64,000 bases of DNA. Source: Streptomyces deccanensis (GTDB lineage: Bacteria; Actinomycetota; Actinomycetes; Streptomycetales; Streptomycetaceae). This document shows, in pieces, positions 41,209 through 50,429 of the stretch. The DNA lies in contig NZ_CP092431.1 in assembly GCF_022385335.1 (NCBI RefSeq), forward strand, positions 1,550,001-1,614,000. Direction: 5' to 3'. Every line of letters begins with the position of its first letter. Position 1 is the stretch's first letter. The notes under the pieces are model-generated. The model saw only the letters and a list, made by a program, of their open reading frames with translations, did no database searches and was not told the DNA's origin. The translations under genes were made by a program, and so were the position numbers.

Positions 41209-43266
41209 GTGAGCGACAACCACGGCAAGGCCCGCCACCGCAGAAGGAAGACGGCGCTCGTGGCCGGTGTCCCCCTGGCCCTGGCCGCCGCCGGGACCAT
41301 GGCCTACGGCACCGTCTTCGGTGTCTTCGGCGAGGCCGCGCAGCCCCGCGCGGCGGCGGCCACCACCGCCTGGGCCGCCGAGACCGCCGACGGCTTCGCC
41401 TCGGTGAACGCGCTGGGCCAGAACGGGACCTACGGCGGCCGGGACGGGAAGACGGTCACCGTGCGGACCCTGGCCGACCTGGAGAAGTACGCGACCGCCG
41501 CCGAGCCCTACGTCATCGTCGTGGCCGGGACCATCGACATGAACCCGGTGGGCAAGGAGATCAAGGTCGCCTCCGACAAGACGATCGTCGGCTCCGGCAC
41601 CTCGGGCCACATCGTGGGCGGCGGCTTCTTCCTCGGCTCCGGCGTGCACAACGTCATCATCCGCAATCTGACGATCCGGGACTCCTACCAGGGCACCTGG
41701 AACGACAAGGACCACGACTTCGACGCGATCCAGATGGACGGCGCCCACCACGTCTGGATCGACCACAACGATCTGCGGCACATGGCCGACGGCCTGATCG
41801 ACAGCCGCAAGGACACCACATACGTCACGGTGTCCTGGAACAAGCTGAGCCAGAACAACAAGACCTTCGGCATCGGCTGGACCACCAACACCACCGCCGA
41901 CCTGACGATCCACCACAACTGGTTCCGCGAGACCGAGCAGCGCAACCCGTCCACCGACAACGTGGCGCACGCGCACCTGTACAACAACTTCCTGGAGGAC
42001 GTCTCGGGGACGGACATCACCTCCTCGTACGGCAACTACGCGCGCGGCAACACCAAGATGGTCCTGGAGAACAGCTACTTCCAGGGCATGCGGAACCCCG
42101 TCACCAAGGACGCCACGGCCGCCCTGGTGCAGCGCGGCAACGTCTTCTCCGGCACCTCGGGCCGCAACGAGAGCGGCGGCACGGCCTTCGACCCGAAGAC
42201 GTACTACGGCTACACCCTGGACAAGGCCGCCGACGTGCCCGCCCTCCTGAAGTCCGGTGCGGGCCCCCGGAGTTCCATCGGCACGACGGCGACGACCAAG
42301 GCCGCCGCGGCCACCACGCTCACCGTCGCCAAGGACGGCAGCGGCCAGTTCAGCAGTGTGCAGAAGGCCGTCGACGCCGTTCCCGCGAACAACGCCTCGC
42401 GGGTGGTGATCTCGGTCGCGCCGGGCACGTACCGCGAGGTCGTCAAGGTCCCGTCCAACAAGCCGCACGTCACCATCCAGGGCTCGGGCGGCAGCCGCAA
42501 GGACACCACGATCGTGTACGGCAACGCCGCAGGGATGCAGAAGCCGGACGGCTCCGGCACCTACGGCACCCCCGGCAGCGCCACCGTGTCCATCCAGTCC
42601 GACGACTCCCAGGTCCGCAACCTGACCGTCACCAACGACTTCGACGAGGCCGCGAACCAGTCCCTCAACGGGCACCAGGCCGTCGCGCTCCTCACCCAGG
42701 CCGACCGGATCGTCCTCGACGGCGTCATCGTCAACGGCGACCAGGACACCCTGGAGATGGAGACCGCCGCCAAGGACAAGCTCGGCCGGGTCTACGTCAC
42801 CAACTCCTACATCACGGGCAACGTCGACTTCGTCTTCGGCCGGGCCACCGTGGTCGTCGACAAGTCGGTCATCACCCTGAAAAAGCGCTGGAACGGCACC
42901 TCCGCCGGGTACATCACCGCCCCCAGCACGCCCGCGAACCGCAAGGGCATCCTGATCAACCGCTCGACCGTCAACGGTGACGTGTCCGCCGCGAGCTTCT
43001 TCCTCGGCCGCAACTGGCACCCCGGCGGCGACACCACCGTCGACCCGCAGACCACGGTCCGCAACTCCACCCTGAGCGCCGCGATCAAGTCCACGCCCTG
43101 GTCCGACATGGGCGGCTTCTCCTGGAAGGACGACCGCTTCGCCGAGTACAAGAACACCGGCGCGGGCTCCGGCAGCGCGAGCGGTGACCGTCCGCAGCTG
43201 ACGGACGCCCAGGCCGCCGACCAGGAGGTCGCGGACTGGCTCGGCGGGTGGACCCCGGGCGCCTGA
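41209..43266 (+). CDS. Bifunctional pectate lyase (PL1)-pectin methylesterase (CE8)
   Basis: This 685-residue secreted fusion starts at GTG 41209 (VSDNHGKARHRRRKTALVAG), preceded by GGAACGGAAG. Residues about 50-345 are a PL1 pectate lyase (GFASVNALGQNGTYGG, HHVWIDHNDL, VSWNKLSQNNKTFGIGW, EQRNPSTDNVAHAHLYNN). A short Ala/Thr linker leads to a CE8 pectin methylesterase (about 368-685) with both catalytic aspartates, Asp513 in GDQDTL and Asp540 in NVDFVFG, and Arg601 in LGRNWHP. The esterase removes methyl groups and the lyase cuts the demethylated chain, so one polypeptide can process methylated pectin. Confidence 0.95.
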   Translation: MSDNHGKARHRRRKTALVAGVPLALAAAGTMAYGTVFGVFGEAAQPRAAAATTAWAAETADGFASVNALGQNGTYGGRDGKTVTVRTLADLEKYATAAEPYVIVVAGTIDMNPVGKEIKVASDKTIVGSGTSGHIVGGGFFLGSGVHNVIIRNLTIRDSYQGTWNDKDHDFDAIQMDGAHHVWIDHNDLRHMADGLIDSRKDTTYVTVSWNKLSQNNKTFGIGWTTNTTADLTIHHNWFRETEQRNPSTDNVAHAHLYNNFLEDVSGTDITSSYGNYARGNTKMVLENSYFQGMRNPVTKDATAALVQRGNVFSGTSGRNESGGTAFDPKTYYGYTLDKAADVPALLKSGAGPRSSIGTTATTKAAAATTLTVAKDGSGQFSSVQKAVDAVPANNASRVVISVAPGTYREVVKVPSNKPHVTIQGSGGSRKDTTIVYGNAAGMQKPDGSGTYGTPGSATVSIQSDDSQVRNLTVTNDFDEAANQSLNGHQAVALLTQADRIVLDGVIVNGDQDTLEMETAAKDKLGRVYVTNSYITGNVDFVFGRATVVVDKSVITLKKRWNGTSAGYITAPSTPANRKGILINRSTVNGDVSAASFFLGRNWHPGGDTTVDPQTTVRNSTLSAAIKSTPWSDMGGFSWKDDRFAEYKNTGAGSGSASGDRPQLTDAQAADQEVADWLGGWTPGA

Positions 43267-43281
43267 CCCCGAGTACGGCGA

Positions 43282-43330
43282 GAGACGCACCGCCCCGGTT
43301 TCTGTTATCCGCCCGGGGCCGGTGCGTCTC
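43282..43330. terminator. Intrinsic terminator after pectinase fusion
   Basis: A long imperfect hairpin has outer stem GAGACGCACC / GGTGCGTCTC and inner stem CCCCGG / CCGGGG, with a T-containing loop. It lies 15 bases after the stop codon. Confidence 0.75.
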
Positions 43331-43402
43331 CTGTGCGTGGCCGCCCGCGCGGGCCGACGCGGGCACAGCCGCGACCTGTACCCGAGACCCGAGGACCCCC
43401 AC

Positions 43403-44920
43403 GTGACTGCACAGATCAGCCGCCGGAGCACGCTGAAGATCGCCGGTATCGCCGCGGGCGCGGCGGGCCTGGGAGTCGGCACGGGCCTGGCGGCGACGCC
43501 CGCCTCGGCGGCGGGCGGCGCCTTCGCGCACCCCGGTCTGCTCCACACCACAGCGGACCTGGCCCGGATGGCGGCCAAGGTGAAGGCGGGTGCCCGGCCG
43601 TACACGGCGGGCTTCGCGAGGCTGACCGCCAACCCGCACTCCCAGAGCTCCTGGACCCCCCGCCCGGCCGCGACGGTCTACCGGGGCGGCGGGTCCCCGC
43701 AGAACTACGCCCAGCTCTACAAGGACATCCACGCCGCCTACCAGAACGCCCTGCGCCATCGCATCACCGGCGAGACCGCGCACGCCGACACCGCCGTGCG
43801 GATCCTCAACGCCTGGTCGGCGACGCTGACCAGCGTGCAGGGCAGCGCCGACCGCTTCCTCGCGGCGGGCCTTTACGGCTACCAGTTCGCCAACGCCGCC
43901 GAACTCGTCCGCGACCACGGCGACTTCGAGCTGGACCGCTTCAAGACGATGCTGAGCGAGGTCTTCGCCCCGCTCAGCGACGACTTCCTGGTCCGCCACA
44001 ACGGCGCCGTGATCACCAACTACTGGCCCAACTGGGACCTCGCCAACATGGCCTGCGTCCTGGCCACCGGCATCTTCTGCGACGACAGGGCCCAAGTGGC
44101 GCGCGCCGTCGACTACTTCAAGAACGGCGAGGGCCTCGGCGCGGTCAGGAAGGCCATCCCCGTCGTCCACGACGACGGTCTCGGCGAGTGGCTGGAGGCA
44201 GGCCGCGATCAGGGCCACGCGCTGCTGGGCGTCGGCCTGATGGGCACCTTCTGCGAGATGGCCTGGAACCAGGGCATCGACCTGTACGGCTACGACGACA
44301 ACCGCTTCCTCAAGGGCGCCCAGTACGTCGCCAAGTGGGCCATGGGTGGCGAGGTCGCCTACACGGCCAACACCCGCGCGAAGGGCGCGGTGAACGGCTG
44401 GTCGGGCAGGGAGACGGCGTCGGACGCGGCCGGTGTCGACCCGAACATGACGCGCCCCATCTGGGCCATGATCGCCAACCACTACACCAGGCGTCGGAAC
44501 CTCGACGCCTCCTACCTCACCCGCATCGCGGCCAAGGCGGCCCCCGAGGGCGGTGGCGGCGACTACGGTCCCAACAGCGGCGGCTACGACCAACTGGGCT
44601 TCGGCACCCTGGCGTTCACCCGGGACCGGGCCACGGCCGCCGAGGCGAGCGCGCCCCCATCGACGTCCACGGACGCGGACTCCGCCACCGGCTCCCGCGC
44701 CGGCTCCGGCTCCGGCTCCGGCTCCGGCACGAAGAAGAGCGCGTCGTCCGCCTCCCCCTCCGCGAGCGCCCAGGGCGGCCGCGGCGAGGACCTGGCCGCG
44801 ACCGGCACCTCCGACTTCCCGGCCTGGACGGCCGCGGGCGGCCTCGCGGCCCTCACCGGCGGCCTCCTCCTGCTGCGCCGCCGCACCCGCACCGGCTCCG
44901 GCGGCGGGCGGCAGAGCTGA
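43403..44920 (+). CDS. Alginate-lyase-family secreted protein with LAxTG cell-wall anchor
   Basis: This 505-residue protein starts at GTG 43403. A Tat signal (ISRRSTLKIAGIAAGAAG) precedes an all-alpha toroid catalytic domain (about 45-405) of the alginate lyase family (PF05426-like), with NYWPNWDLANMACVLATG, EAGRDQGHALLGVGLMG and GGDYGPNSGGYDQLGFGTL. A Ser/Gly/Thr linker leads to LAATG (464-468), a hydrophobic helix and RRRTR. This matches the LAxTG sorting signal used by class E sortases in Streptomyces, so the enzyme is probably displayed covalently on the cell wall. The polyuronide substrate is uncertain; the pectinolytic context suggests plant uronates. Confidence 0.87.
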   Translation: MTAQISRRSTLKIAGIAAGAAGLGVGTGLAATPASAAGGAFAHPGLLHTTADLARMAAKVKAGARPYTAGFARLTANPHSQSSWTPRPAATVYRGGGSPQNYAQLYKDIHAAYQNALRHRITGETAHADTAVRILNAWSATLTSVQGSADRFLAAGLYGYQFANAAELVRDHGDFELDRFKTMLSEVFAPLSDDFLVRHNGAVITNYWPNWDLANMACVLATGIFCDDRAQVARAVDYFKNGEGLGAVRKAIPVVHDDGLGEWLEAGRDQGHALLGVGLMGTFCEMAWNQGIDLYGYDDNRFLKGAQYVAKWAMGGEVAYTANTRAKGAVNGWSGRETASDAAGVDPNMTRPIWAMIANHYTRRRNLDASYLTRIAAKAAPEGGGGDYGPNSGGYDQLGFGTLAFTRDRATAAEASAPPSTSTDADSATGSRAGSGSGSGSGTKKSASSASPSASAQGGRGEDLAATGTSDFPAWTAAGGLAALTGGLLLLRRRTRTGSGGGRQS

Positions 44921-44966
44921 GGGACGCGCAACGTCCTCGCAACCTGGCGAGGCGTTCACTGCGCCC

Positions 44967-45341
44967 ATGGATGTCGTCCCGCGCGTGCAACTGACCCCCG
45001 CGGCCGCCGATCTCGTCCGGCGGCTGCGGGCGGCCCACGGCCCGTTGATGTTCCACCAGTCGGGCGGCTGCTGCGACGGCAGCGCCCCCATGTGCTACCC
45101 CGACGGCGAGTTCCGTACGGGGAACTCGGACGTCCTCCTCGCCGAGCTGACCGTCGACGGGGTCGACGAGGCGGTCGGGTTCTGGATGTCCCGCAGCCAG
45201 TACGAGGCGTGGCGCCACACCCGGCTCATCGTGGACGTCGTGCCGGGCCGGGGCAGCGGCTTCTCCCTGGAAGCACCCGAAGGGGTGCGTTTTCTGCTCC
45301 GTTCACGCGTCGTCGAGGCGGAGCCCCCGCCCGGCCTGTAG
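44967..45341 (+). CDS. DUF779 family protein
   Basis: This 124-residue protein has the conserved family core HGPLMFHQSGGCCDGSAPMCYP with a cysteine cluster, and FWMSRSQYEAWRHTRLIVDVVPGRGSGFSLEAPEGVRFL. DUF779 genes are often next to aldehyde dehydrogenases, but none is adjacent here. Function is unknown; a metal- or thiol-related role is suggested only by the cysteines. It stands 46 bases after the anchored lyase. Confidence 0.85.
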   Translation: MDVVPRVQLTPAAADLVRRLRAAHGPLMFHQSGGCCDGSAPMCYPDGEFRTGNSDVLLAELTVDGVDEAVGFWMSRSQYEAWRHTRLIVDVVPGRGSGFSLEAPEGVRFLLRSRVVEAEPPPGL

Positions 45342-45398
45342 TCGTCTGGTGCACTTCCCCTGAGTCCTGGGACATTTGACGAGACATCAGGGGGCACC

Positions 45399-46625
45399 GT
45401 GACACGGCGTGCTCGACGGTTCAGAACGGTACTGACGGTCCTCTCGGCGTGGAGCGTGCTGGCCGGCGCGGCCCTCGTGGGCGCGGCCCCGGCCAGTGGG
45501 GCGCCCAGGGCCGTCGCCGTCGCTCCGGGCGTGGAGTACAGCCAGTTCGACATCCGGGCCGCCAAGGGCCTGACGCACGCCCATGTGCTGAGCGTCGACC
45601 TGAGCCATCCCCAGGTGGGCGTCGGGCTGCTGTACCCGGGGAAGGTGGCCTCGCGCGCGACCGTGTCCCGGCTGGCCGACGCGGCGGGCGCAGTGGCCGG
45701 GGTCAACGGCGACTTCTTCAACATCACCGAGACCCAGCACCCCGGCGTCGCGGCCACCGGAGCGCCGGTCGGCCCGGCGATCGCCGCCGGGCACGCGCTC
45801 AAGGCCGCCGTGCCGAAGGGCCAGCGCTTCGGTCCTGCCCTGCCGCCGGGTACCGCCACCACGGACGTGCTGGGCGTCACCACCGACGGTACGGCCCGCC
45901 TCGACAGCATCGCCCTCGACGGTTCCGTCACCACCGCCGAGGGCGACCTCCCGCTCCGCGGCCTCAACCAGTACGCCCTGCCGGTCGGTTCGGTGGGGGC
46001 GTTCACCTCGGACTGGGGCAGCGTCTCCCGACTGCGCGCCGTCTGCGGCACGGACACCGACCGGGCCGCGCCGTGCAGCACCGACACGCACGAGGTGCTG
46101 GTCGAGGACGGCCGCGTGGTCGGTACGGCGGGCACCCCCGGCAGCGGTGCGATCGCGGCCGGCGCGACCGTGCTGGTCGGCCGCGAGGCGGGCGCCCAGC
46201 AGCTGCGCAAGCTCGCCCCCGGTGACACGGTCGAGGTACGGCACCTCCTCGTCTCCTCGACGGGCACGCCGTACGCGTTCGCGCTCGGCGGCTACCCGGT
46301 CCTGCGGGGCGGCCAACCGCTGCCCGGCCTCGACGGCACGACCTCGGCGGTCCGCACGGCCGCGGGTGTCGCCGACGGTGGCCGCCGCCTGCTGCTGCTC
46401 GCCCTGGACGGTGCCGCGGCCTACCGCACGGGGCTGACCATCGCCGAAGTCGCCGCCACGATGCGGGGCTTGGGCGCGGTCGACGCGTTCAGCCTGGACG
46501 GCGGCGGCTCCTCCACACTCGTGGCCCGCGCCCCGGGGTCGACCACGGTCACAGTCCGCAACCACCCGACCGACGGCACGGAACGAGCCGTCCCGAACGG
46601 CATCGGAGTCTTCACCAAGGCGTGA
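45399..46625 (+). CDS. Secreted phosphodiester glycosidase family protein (NAGPA domain)
   Basis: This is a 408-residue exported protein; GTG 45399 follows AGGGGG and encodes a signal peptide (TRRARRFRTVLTVLSAWSVLAGAALVGAAPASG). The NAGPA/PF09992 landmarks are AGVNGDFFNI near residue 105, then ADGGRRLLLLALDG and FSLDGGGSSTLVARAPG near the end, which form the active site of N-acetylglucosamine-1-phosphodiester alpha-N-acetylglucosaminidase-like enzymes. Bacterial members likely cleave sugar-phosphate diesters of cell-wall polymers. The first dispersed 3'-flanking repeat lies 49 bases downstream. Confidence 0.85.
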   Translation: MTRRARRFRTVLTVLSAWSVLAGAALVGAAPASGAPRAVAVAPGVEYSQFDIRAAKGLTHAHVLSVDLSHPQVGVGLLYPGKVASRATVSRLADAAGAVAGVNGDFFNITETQHPGVAATGAPVGPAIAAGHALKAAVPKGQRFGPALPPGTATTDVLGVTTDGTARLDSIALDGSVTTAEGDLPLRGLNQYALPVGSVGAFTSDWGSVSRLRAVCGTDTDRAAPCSTDTHEVLVEDGRVVGTAGTPGSGAIAAGATVLVGREAGAQQLRKLAPGDTVEVRHLLVSSTGTPYAFALGGYPVLRGGQPLPGLDGTTSAVRTAAGVADGGRRLLLLALDGAAAYRTGLTIAEVAATMRGLGAVDAFSLDGGGSSTLVARAPGSTTVTVRNHPTDGTERAVPNGIGVFTKA

Positions 46626-46673
46626 TGGTTGCCCGCGCCCCGTGGCTTTTCAGGCCCGCAGGGCCTGGGCTTT

Positions 46674-46708
46674 CAGGGGCGCGGGGAACTGCGCGAGAAG
46701 CCCCACCG
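46674..46708 (+). repeat. Dispersed 3'-flanking repeat, copy 1
   Basis: This contains GCGCGGGGAACTGCGCGA, followed by GAAGCCCCACC. It lies 49 bases after a stop codon and in its direction. Copies 2-4 are at 53261, 57150 (reverse) and 59982. Confidence 0.85.
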
Positions 46709-46766
46709 GAGCCGCACCCGCCGACGCACCCGCACCCCCCACCCCCTCAGGCGCCCCGGCCTCACC

Positions 46767-46961
46767 TCACGGCTTCACACTGCTCACGATGTCCGCCGTG
46801 GCCGTCAGCCCGTTGTGCACCGTCGGCGCCAGACTCGTGCCGGCCATCGAGAACCCCAGCAGCACACAGACCGCGGCGTGCGTGAACTTCAGCGCGCCGC
46901 TCCGCAGGAAGACCACCGTCAGGATCATCAGCAACACCACCACAGAGATGGAAACGGCCAT
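46767..46961 (-). CDS. Small conserved membrane protein
   Basis: This 64-residue protein starts at ATG 46961 with an excellent GGAGGAGG ribosome-binding site. It has two hydrophobic helices (AVSISVVVLLMILTVVF and FTHAAVCVLLGFSMAG) and a conserved C-terminal stretch HNGLTATADIVSSV. I recall similar small proteins as common in Streptomyces, with unknown function. It is codirectional with no near neighbour and faces the NAGPA gene. Confidence 0.75.
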   Translation of the reverse strand: MAVSISVVVLLMILTVVFLRSGALKFTHAAVCVLLGFSMAGTSLAPTVHNGLTATADIVSSVKP

Positions 46962-47081
46962 CGTCAACCTCCTCCGCCACGCCCACTTCGCGGCATTCGG
47001 CCGCAAGTGTGGCGTAGCGGAGGGTTCGTCCGTGCGGCGGACGTGTCCGCCGAACGAGTGGTGTGGCCGGCCTGACCGCGG

Positions 47082-47951
47082 CTACGCCACCGCGCGGCCG
47101 TCCAGGAACGCTTCGAGCCCCGCGAGGTCGTCCGTGTTGAGGTGGTCGACCCCGGCCGCGAGAAGTTCGCCCCACAGCGCGTCCCGGCCCGGCCCCGCCT
47201 GGTCGGGCGTCGCCCAGAACCGCACCCTCTGCCCGCGCCCGTGCACCGTCGAGACGATCTTCCGGAGCTTGGCGCGCTCGGCGTCCGGGAACGGGCCGAC
47301 GCCCTGCCAGGTGAAGTTCAGCAGCCAGTTGTCGGAGATCAGCGGGATGAAGGAGGCGGGCGCGGGCGTCGTGGACACGAGGTCGGCGAGCCTCCCGTCG
47401 TAGAAGGCGCGCCGCACGGTCTGCGCCTCCATGGGCACCCGGGCGGCCCGGTCCCCGGAGATCACGGCCGTGACCGCGCCCGGGTGGACCCGGCCGTGCG
47501 CGTACGTGGTGAACAGGTGGCGGTAGCGCCGCAGATGGCGGTCGAGTTCGCGGTAGGTGGAGGCGCCCTCGGTCTTGATGTCGATGAGCAACTGCAGCGG
47601 TCTGCGGTGTCCCCGGTACACCGAGCCGTGGTGGGCCCGGACGCGGGCGGCGAGCGGGTCCAGGTAGAGGGCTTCGAGGGTGCGGGCGGGGTCGAGGTCG
47701 GCCGGGTCGTGGGCGACGAGGAGCTGGTCGCCGACGAGGAAGATGTCGGCCTCGACGCTGCCGAAGCGGTGGTCGAGGGCGTCGAGGAGGGGCCGCGGGT
47801 GCTCGTAGTCGTTGTGCGCGTGGGCCCGCCACAACGGGCGCGGCCGGTGCTTGCGTTCGTCGGCCGACGCGCGCGTGGCGGGCAGGGCGACGGCGCCCGT
47901 GAGGGCGGCGCCGAGGGTGGTGAGGGCTCTGCGACGGGTGGTGAGGGCCAT
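47082..47951 (-). CDS. Exported glycerophosphodiester phosphodiesterase-like protein
   Basis: This 289-residue protein has a Tat-like leader (TTRRRALTTLGAALTGAVAL). The TIM-barrel start LWRAHAHNDYEHPRPLLDAL supplies the catalytic HxxND-like segment, followed by VEADIFLVGDQLLVAHD with metal-binding Glu and Asp and LLIDIKTEG. This is the arrangement of GDPD and phosphatidylinositol-phospholipase-C-like phosphodiesterases. C-terminal GVDHLNTDDLAGLEAFL fits the barrel end. It probably degrades lipid head-group or teichoic-acid diesters outside the cell. Confidence 0.85.
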   Translation of the reverse strand: MALTTRRRALTTLGAALTGAVALPATRASADERKHRPRPLWRAHAHNDYEHPRPLLDALDHRFGSVEADIFLVGDQLLVAHDPADLDPARTLEALYLDPLAARVRAHHGSVYRGHRRPLQLLIDIKTEGASTYRELDRHLRRYRHLFTTYAHGRVHPGAVTAVISGDRAARVPMEAQTVRRAFYDGRLADLVSTTPAPASFIPLISDNWLLNFTWQGVGPFPDAERAKLRKIVSTVHGRGQRVRFWATPDQAGPGRDALWGELLAAGVDHLNTDDLAGLEAFLDGRAVA

Positions 47952-48093
47952 GCTCTGCCTCCCGGGTGGGCCGGTTGCGGACCCAGCGAGTATGCGAGCC
48001 GGAAGGGGCCGATGAGCAGGTCCGTGCGGGGAGTTGGCCGGACCGCCGTCGTGCGTTCACCCGTGTTCACCGGGGCCGCCGGGCGCACACGGA

Positions 48094-48121
48094 AAAGCCC
48101 GCCCCAGGTGGGGCGGGCTTT
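48094..48121. terminator. Intrinsic terminator after acyl-CoA dehydrogenase operon
   Basis: A perfect 12-bp stem, AAAGCCCGCCCC / GGGGCGGGCTTT, has an AGGT loop. It is 24 bases past the end of the minus-strand operon starting with the quinone oxidoreductase. Confidence 0.85.
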
Positions 48122-48144
48122 CCTCGCGCTTCTCCCGGTGTACG

Positions 48145-49248
48145 TCAGGGGGCCTGGAGGTCCACCAGTTCGGCCAGGGCGGCCCGGTGGGCGCCCGCCG
48201 TGCCGTACGCGATCGAGTCGGCCTTCGCCCGCTTCAGATACAGGTGGACCGGGTGTTCCCAGGTCATGCCGATCCCGCCGTGCAGTTGCAGCGCCTCCTC
48301 GGCCGCGTGGACGGCCACGGGCGCCGCGAAGGCCTGGGCGACGGCCACCGCGAGGTCGGCGTCGTCGCCGCCGGTGGCGAGCTGGTCGGCCGCGTTCCGG
48401 GCGGCGGCCCGCAGGTTGACGACCTCCAGCCACAGCTGCGCGAGGCGGTGCTTGAGCGCCTGGAAGCCGCCGACCGGCCGGTTGAACTGCTTGCGCTCCT
48501 TGAGGTAGCGGACCGTCTCGGTCAACGTCCATTCGGCGAGACCGAGTTGCTCGGAGGCCAGCAGGCCCGCCCCGGCCCGCAGGGCGCGGCGTACGGCGGG
48601 CTCGGCGTCCCCGAGGAGCCGGCCCGGCGCGCCGTCGAGCGTGACCTTCGCCAGCGGCCGGGTCAGGTCCAGGGACACCTGCGGGGTGACGGTCACGGCG
48701 GAGGCGTCGACGGCGTAGAGGCCGCCGTCGTCGGCGGGCACCAGCAGCACATCGGCGACGGCCGCGTCCGCGATGCCGGTCAGCTCCCCGTGCAGGGCGC
48801 CGTCCTCGAACCGTACGACCTTGTAGGCGGTCCCCGCGGAGACGTTCAGGGCGACGGCCAGGGCCCCGATCCTGCGCCCCGACGCCAGGTCGGCGAGCAG
48901 CTCGCCGTCGTCGGCGGCCAGCAGCGCCTCCGTGGCGACGACGGCGCTGGTGAGGTACGGAACGGGGGCGACGAACCGCCCCAACTCCTCCAGGACGACG
49001 GCGGCTTCGCGGGGCGTGGCGCCCTGGCCGCCCAGCTCCTCGGGGACGAGCAGCCCGGCGAGGCCCATGCCGTCGGCGAGCAGCTTCCACAGTTCACGGT
49101 CGTGCGGGGCGTCCGACTCGACGCGGGCGATGACGCCGGCCGCGTCGCAGTGGTCGGTCAGCAGGTCGCGGACGGCGGCGCGGAGGGCTTCCTCGTCCTC
49201 CGAGTACAGCAGGTCGGGCTCGGCGCGCCGGTTCGGCTGGGTGCTCAT
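48145..49248 (-). CDS. Acyl-CoA dehydrogenase, subunit of a FadE pair
   Basis: This is a 367-residue acyl-CoA dehydrogenase. Start ATG 49248 overlaps the upstream FadE stop (ATGA); the frame extends six residues further upstream. It has LLVPEELGGQG early and ALQLHGGIGMTWEHPVHLYLKRAK near the end, the FAD/NADH-binding C-terminal motif. The short middle domain and pairing with a second dehydrogenase resemble heterotetrameric FadE pairs of actinobacteria that oxidise bulky CoA esters such as steroid side chains. It is third in the operon oxidoreductase-FadE-FadE. Confidence 0.9.
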   Translation of the reverse strand: MSTQPNRRAEPDLLYSEDEEALRAAVRDLLTDHCDAAGVIARVESDAPHDRELWKLLADGMGLAGLLVPEELGGQGATPREAAVVLEELGRFVAPVPYLTSAVVATEALLAADDGELLADLASGRRIGALAVALNVSAGTAYKVVRFEDGALHGELTGIADAAVADVLLVPADDGGLYAVDASAVTVTPQVSLDLTRPLAKVTLDGAPGRLLGDAEPAVRRALRAGAGLLASEQLGLAEWTLTETVRYLKERKQFNRPVGGFQALKHRLAQLWLEVVNLRAAARNAADQLATGGDDADLAVAVAQAFAAPVAVHAAEEALQLHGGIGMTWEHPVHLYLKRAKADSIAYGTAGAHRAALAELVDLQAP

Positions 49249-50429
49249 CGGGCGAGGTCCTTCCACGCGACGTCCTTGTCGGTCCGCGGCTCGCCGGGCA
49301 GGCCCAGGACGCGCTCGGCGACGATGTTCAGCAGGACCTCGGTGGTCCCGCCCTCGATGCTGTTGCCCTTGGAGCGGAGGTAGCGGTAACCGGCGTCGCG
49401 GCCGACGAAGTCGACCAGTTCGGGGCGGCGCATGGTCCAGTCGTCGTACAACAGGCCTTCCTCGCCCCGGAGTTCGACCTCCAGGCCGCTGATCTCCTGG
49501 TTGAGGCGAGCGAAGGCGAGCTTCATGCCGGCGCCCTCGGGGCCGGGCTGTCCGGCGACGAGCTGCTGGCGCAGCCGTTCGGCGGTGAGCCGGGCGGCCT
49601 CGGCCTCGACCCAGAGCTTCAGCAGCCGCTGGTGGAGGTCGTGGGTGCGCAGCTCCGGGCGCTCGCGCCAGGTCCTGGCGACCGGGCCGATCATGCCGCC
49701 CTCGCGGGGCAGCCGCATGCCGCCGATGGCGACGCGTTCGTTGTTGAGGGTGGTCTGCGCGACCTTCCAGCCGTCGCCGACGTCACCGAGACGACGGGCG
49801 TCCGGGATGCGGACGTCGGTGATGAACACCTCATTGAACTCGGCCTCGCCGGTGACCTGCCGCAGCGGCCTGACCTCGACTCCGGGGTCGGTCATGTCGC
49901 AGATGAAGTAGGTGATGCCCCGGTGCTTGGGCACGTCCGGGTCGGTGCGGGCGATGAGGATGGCCCAGCGGGCGACGTGGGCGCTGGACGTCCACACCTT
50001 CTGCCCGTTGACCACCCAGTCGCCGTCGCCCTCGCGGACGGCCCGGGTGCCGAGGGCGGCGAGGTCCGAACCGGCGCCGGGCTCGCTGAAGAGCTGGCAC
50101 CAGACCTCCTCACCGGTCCACAGCGGGCGCAGGAACCGCCGCTTCTGCTCCTCGGTGCCGTAGGCGAGGATCGTCGGCGCGGCCATGCCGAGGCCGATGC
50201 CGATCCGACGCGGGTCGTTGTCGGGGGCGCCCTCCGCCTCCAGGTCGGCGTCCACCACGGCCTGGAGGGAGCGCGGGGCGCCGAGGCCGCCGAGGCCCTC
50301 GGGATAGTGCACCCAGGCGAGCCCGGCGTCGAAGCGGGCCCTCAGGAAGTCCAGCTTGTCGGTGGTGGCGGGCGGGTGTGCGGCCAGCAACTCGGCCGTG
50401 CGGCGCCTGAGGTCGGCTGCGTCGGTCAT
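49245..50429 (-). CDS. Acyl-CoA dehydrogenase, partner subunit
   Basis: This 394-residue FAD enzyme shows WCQLFSEPGAGSDLAALGTRA and VNGQKVWTSSAHVARWAILIARTD, the standard flavin-binding middle domain, and SIEGGTTEVLLNIVAERVLGLP at the C-terminus where the catalytic base is usually found. It overlaps both neighbours by four bases, so the three genes form one tightly coupled operon. The acyl-CoA substrate is unknown. Confidence 0.93.
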   Translation of the reverse strand: MTDAADLRRRTAELLAAHPPATTDKLDFLRARFDAGLAWVHYPEGLGGLGAPRSLQAVVDADLEAEGAPDNDPRRIGIGLGMAAPTILAYGTEEQKRRFLRPLWTGEEVWCQLFSEPGAGSDLAALGTRAVREGDGDWVVNGQKVWTSSAHVARWAILIARTDPDVPKHRGITYFICDMTDPGVEVRPLRQVTGEAEFNEVFITDVRIPDARRLGDVGDGWKVAQTTLNNERVAIGGMRLPREGGMIGPVARTWRERPELRTHDLHQRLLKLWVEAEAARLTAERLRQQLVAGQPGPEGAGMKLAFARLNQEISGLEVELRGEEGLLYDDWTMRRPELVDFVGRDAGYRYLRSKGNSIEGGTTEVLLNIVAERVLGLPGEPRTDKDVAWKDLAR

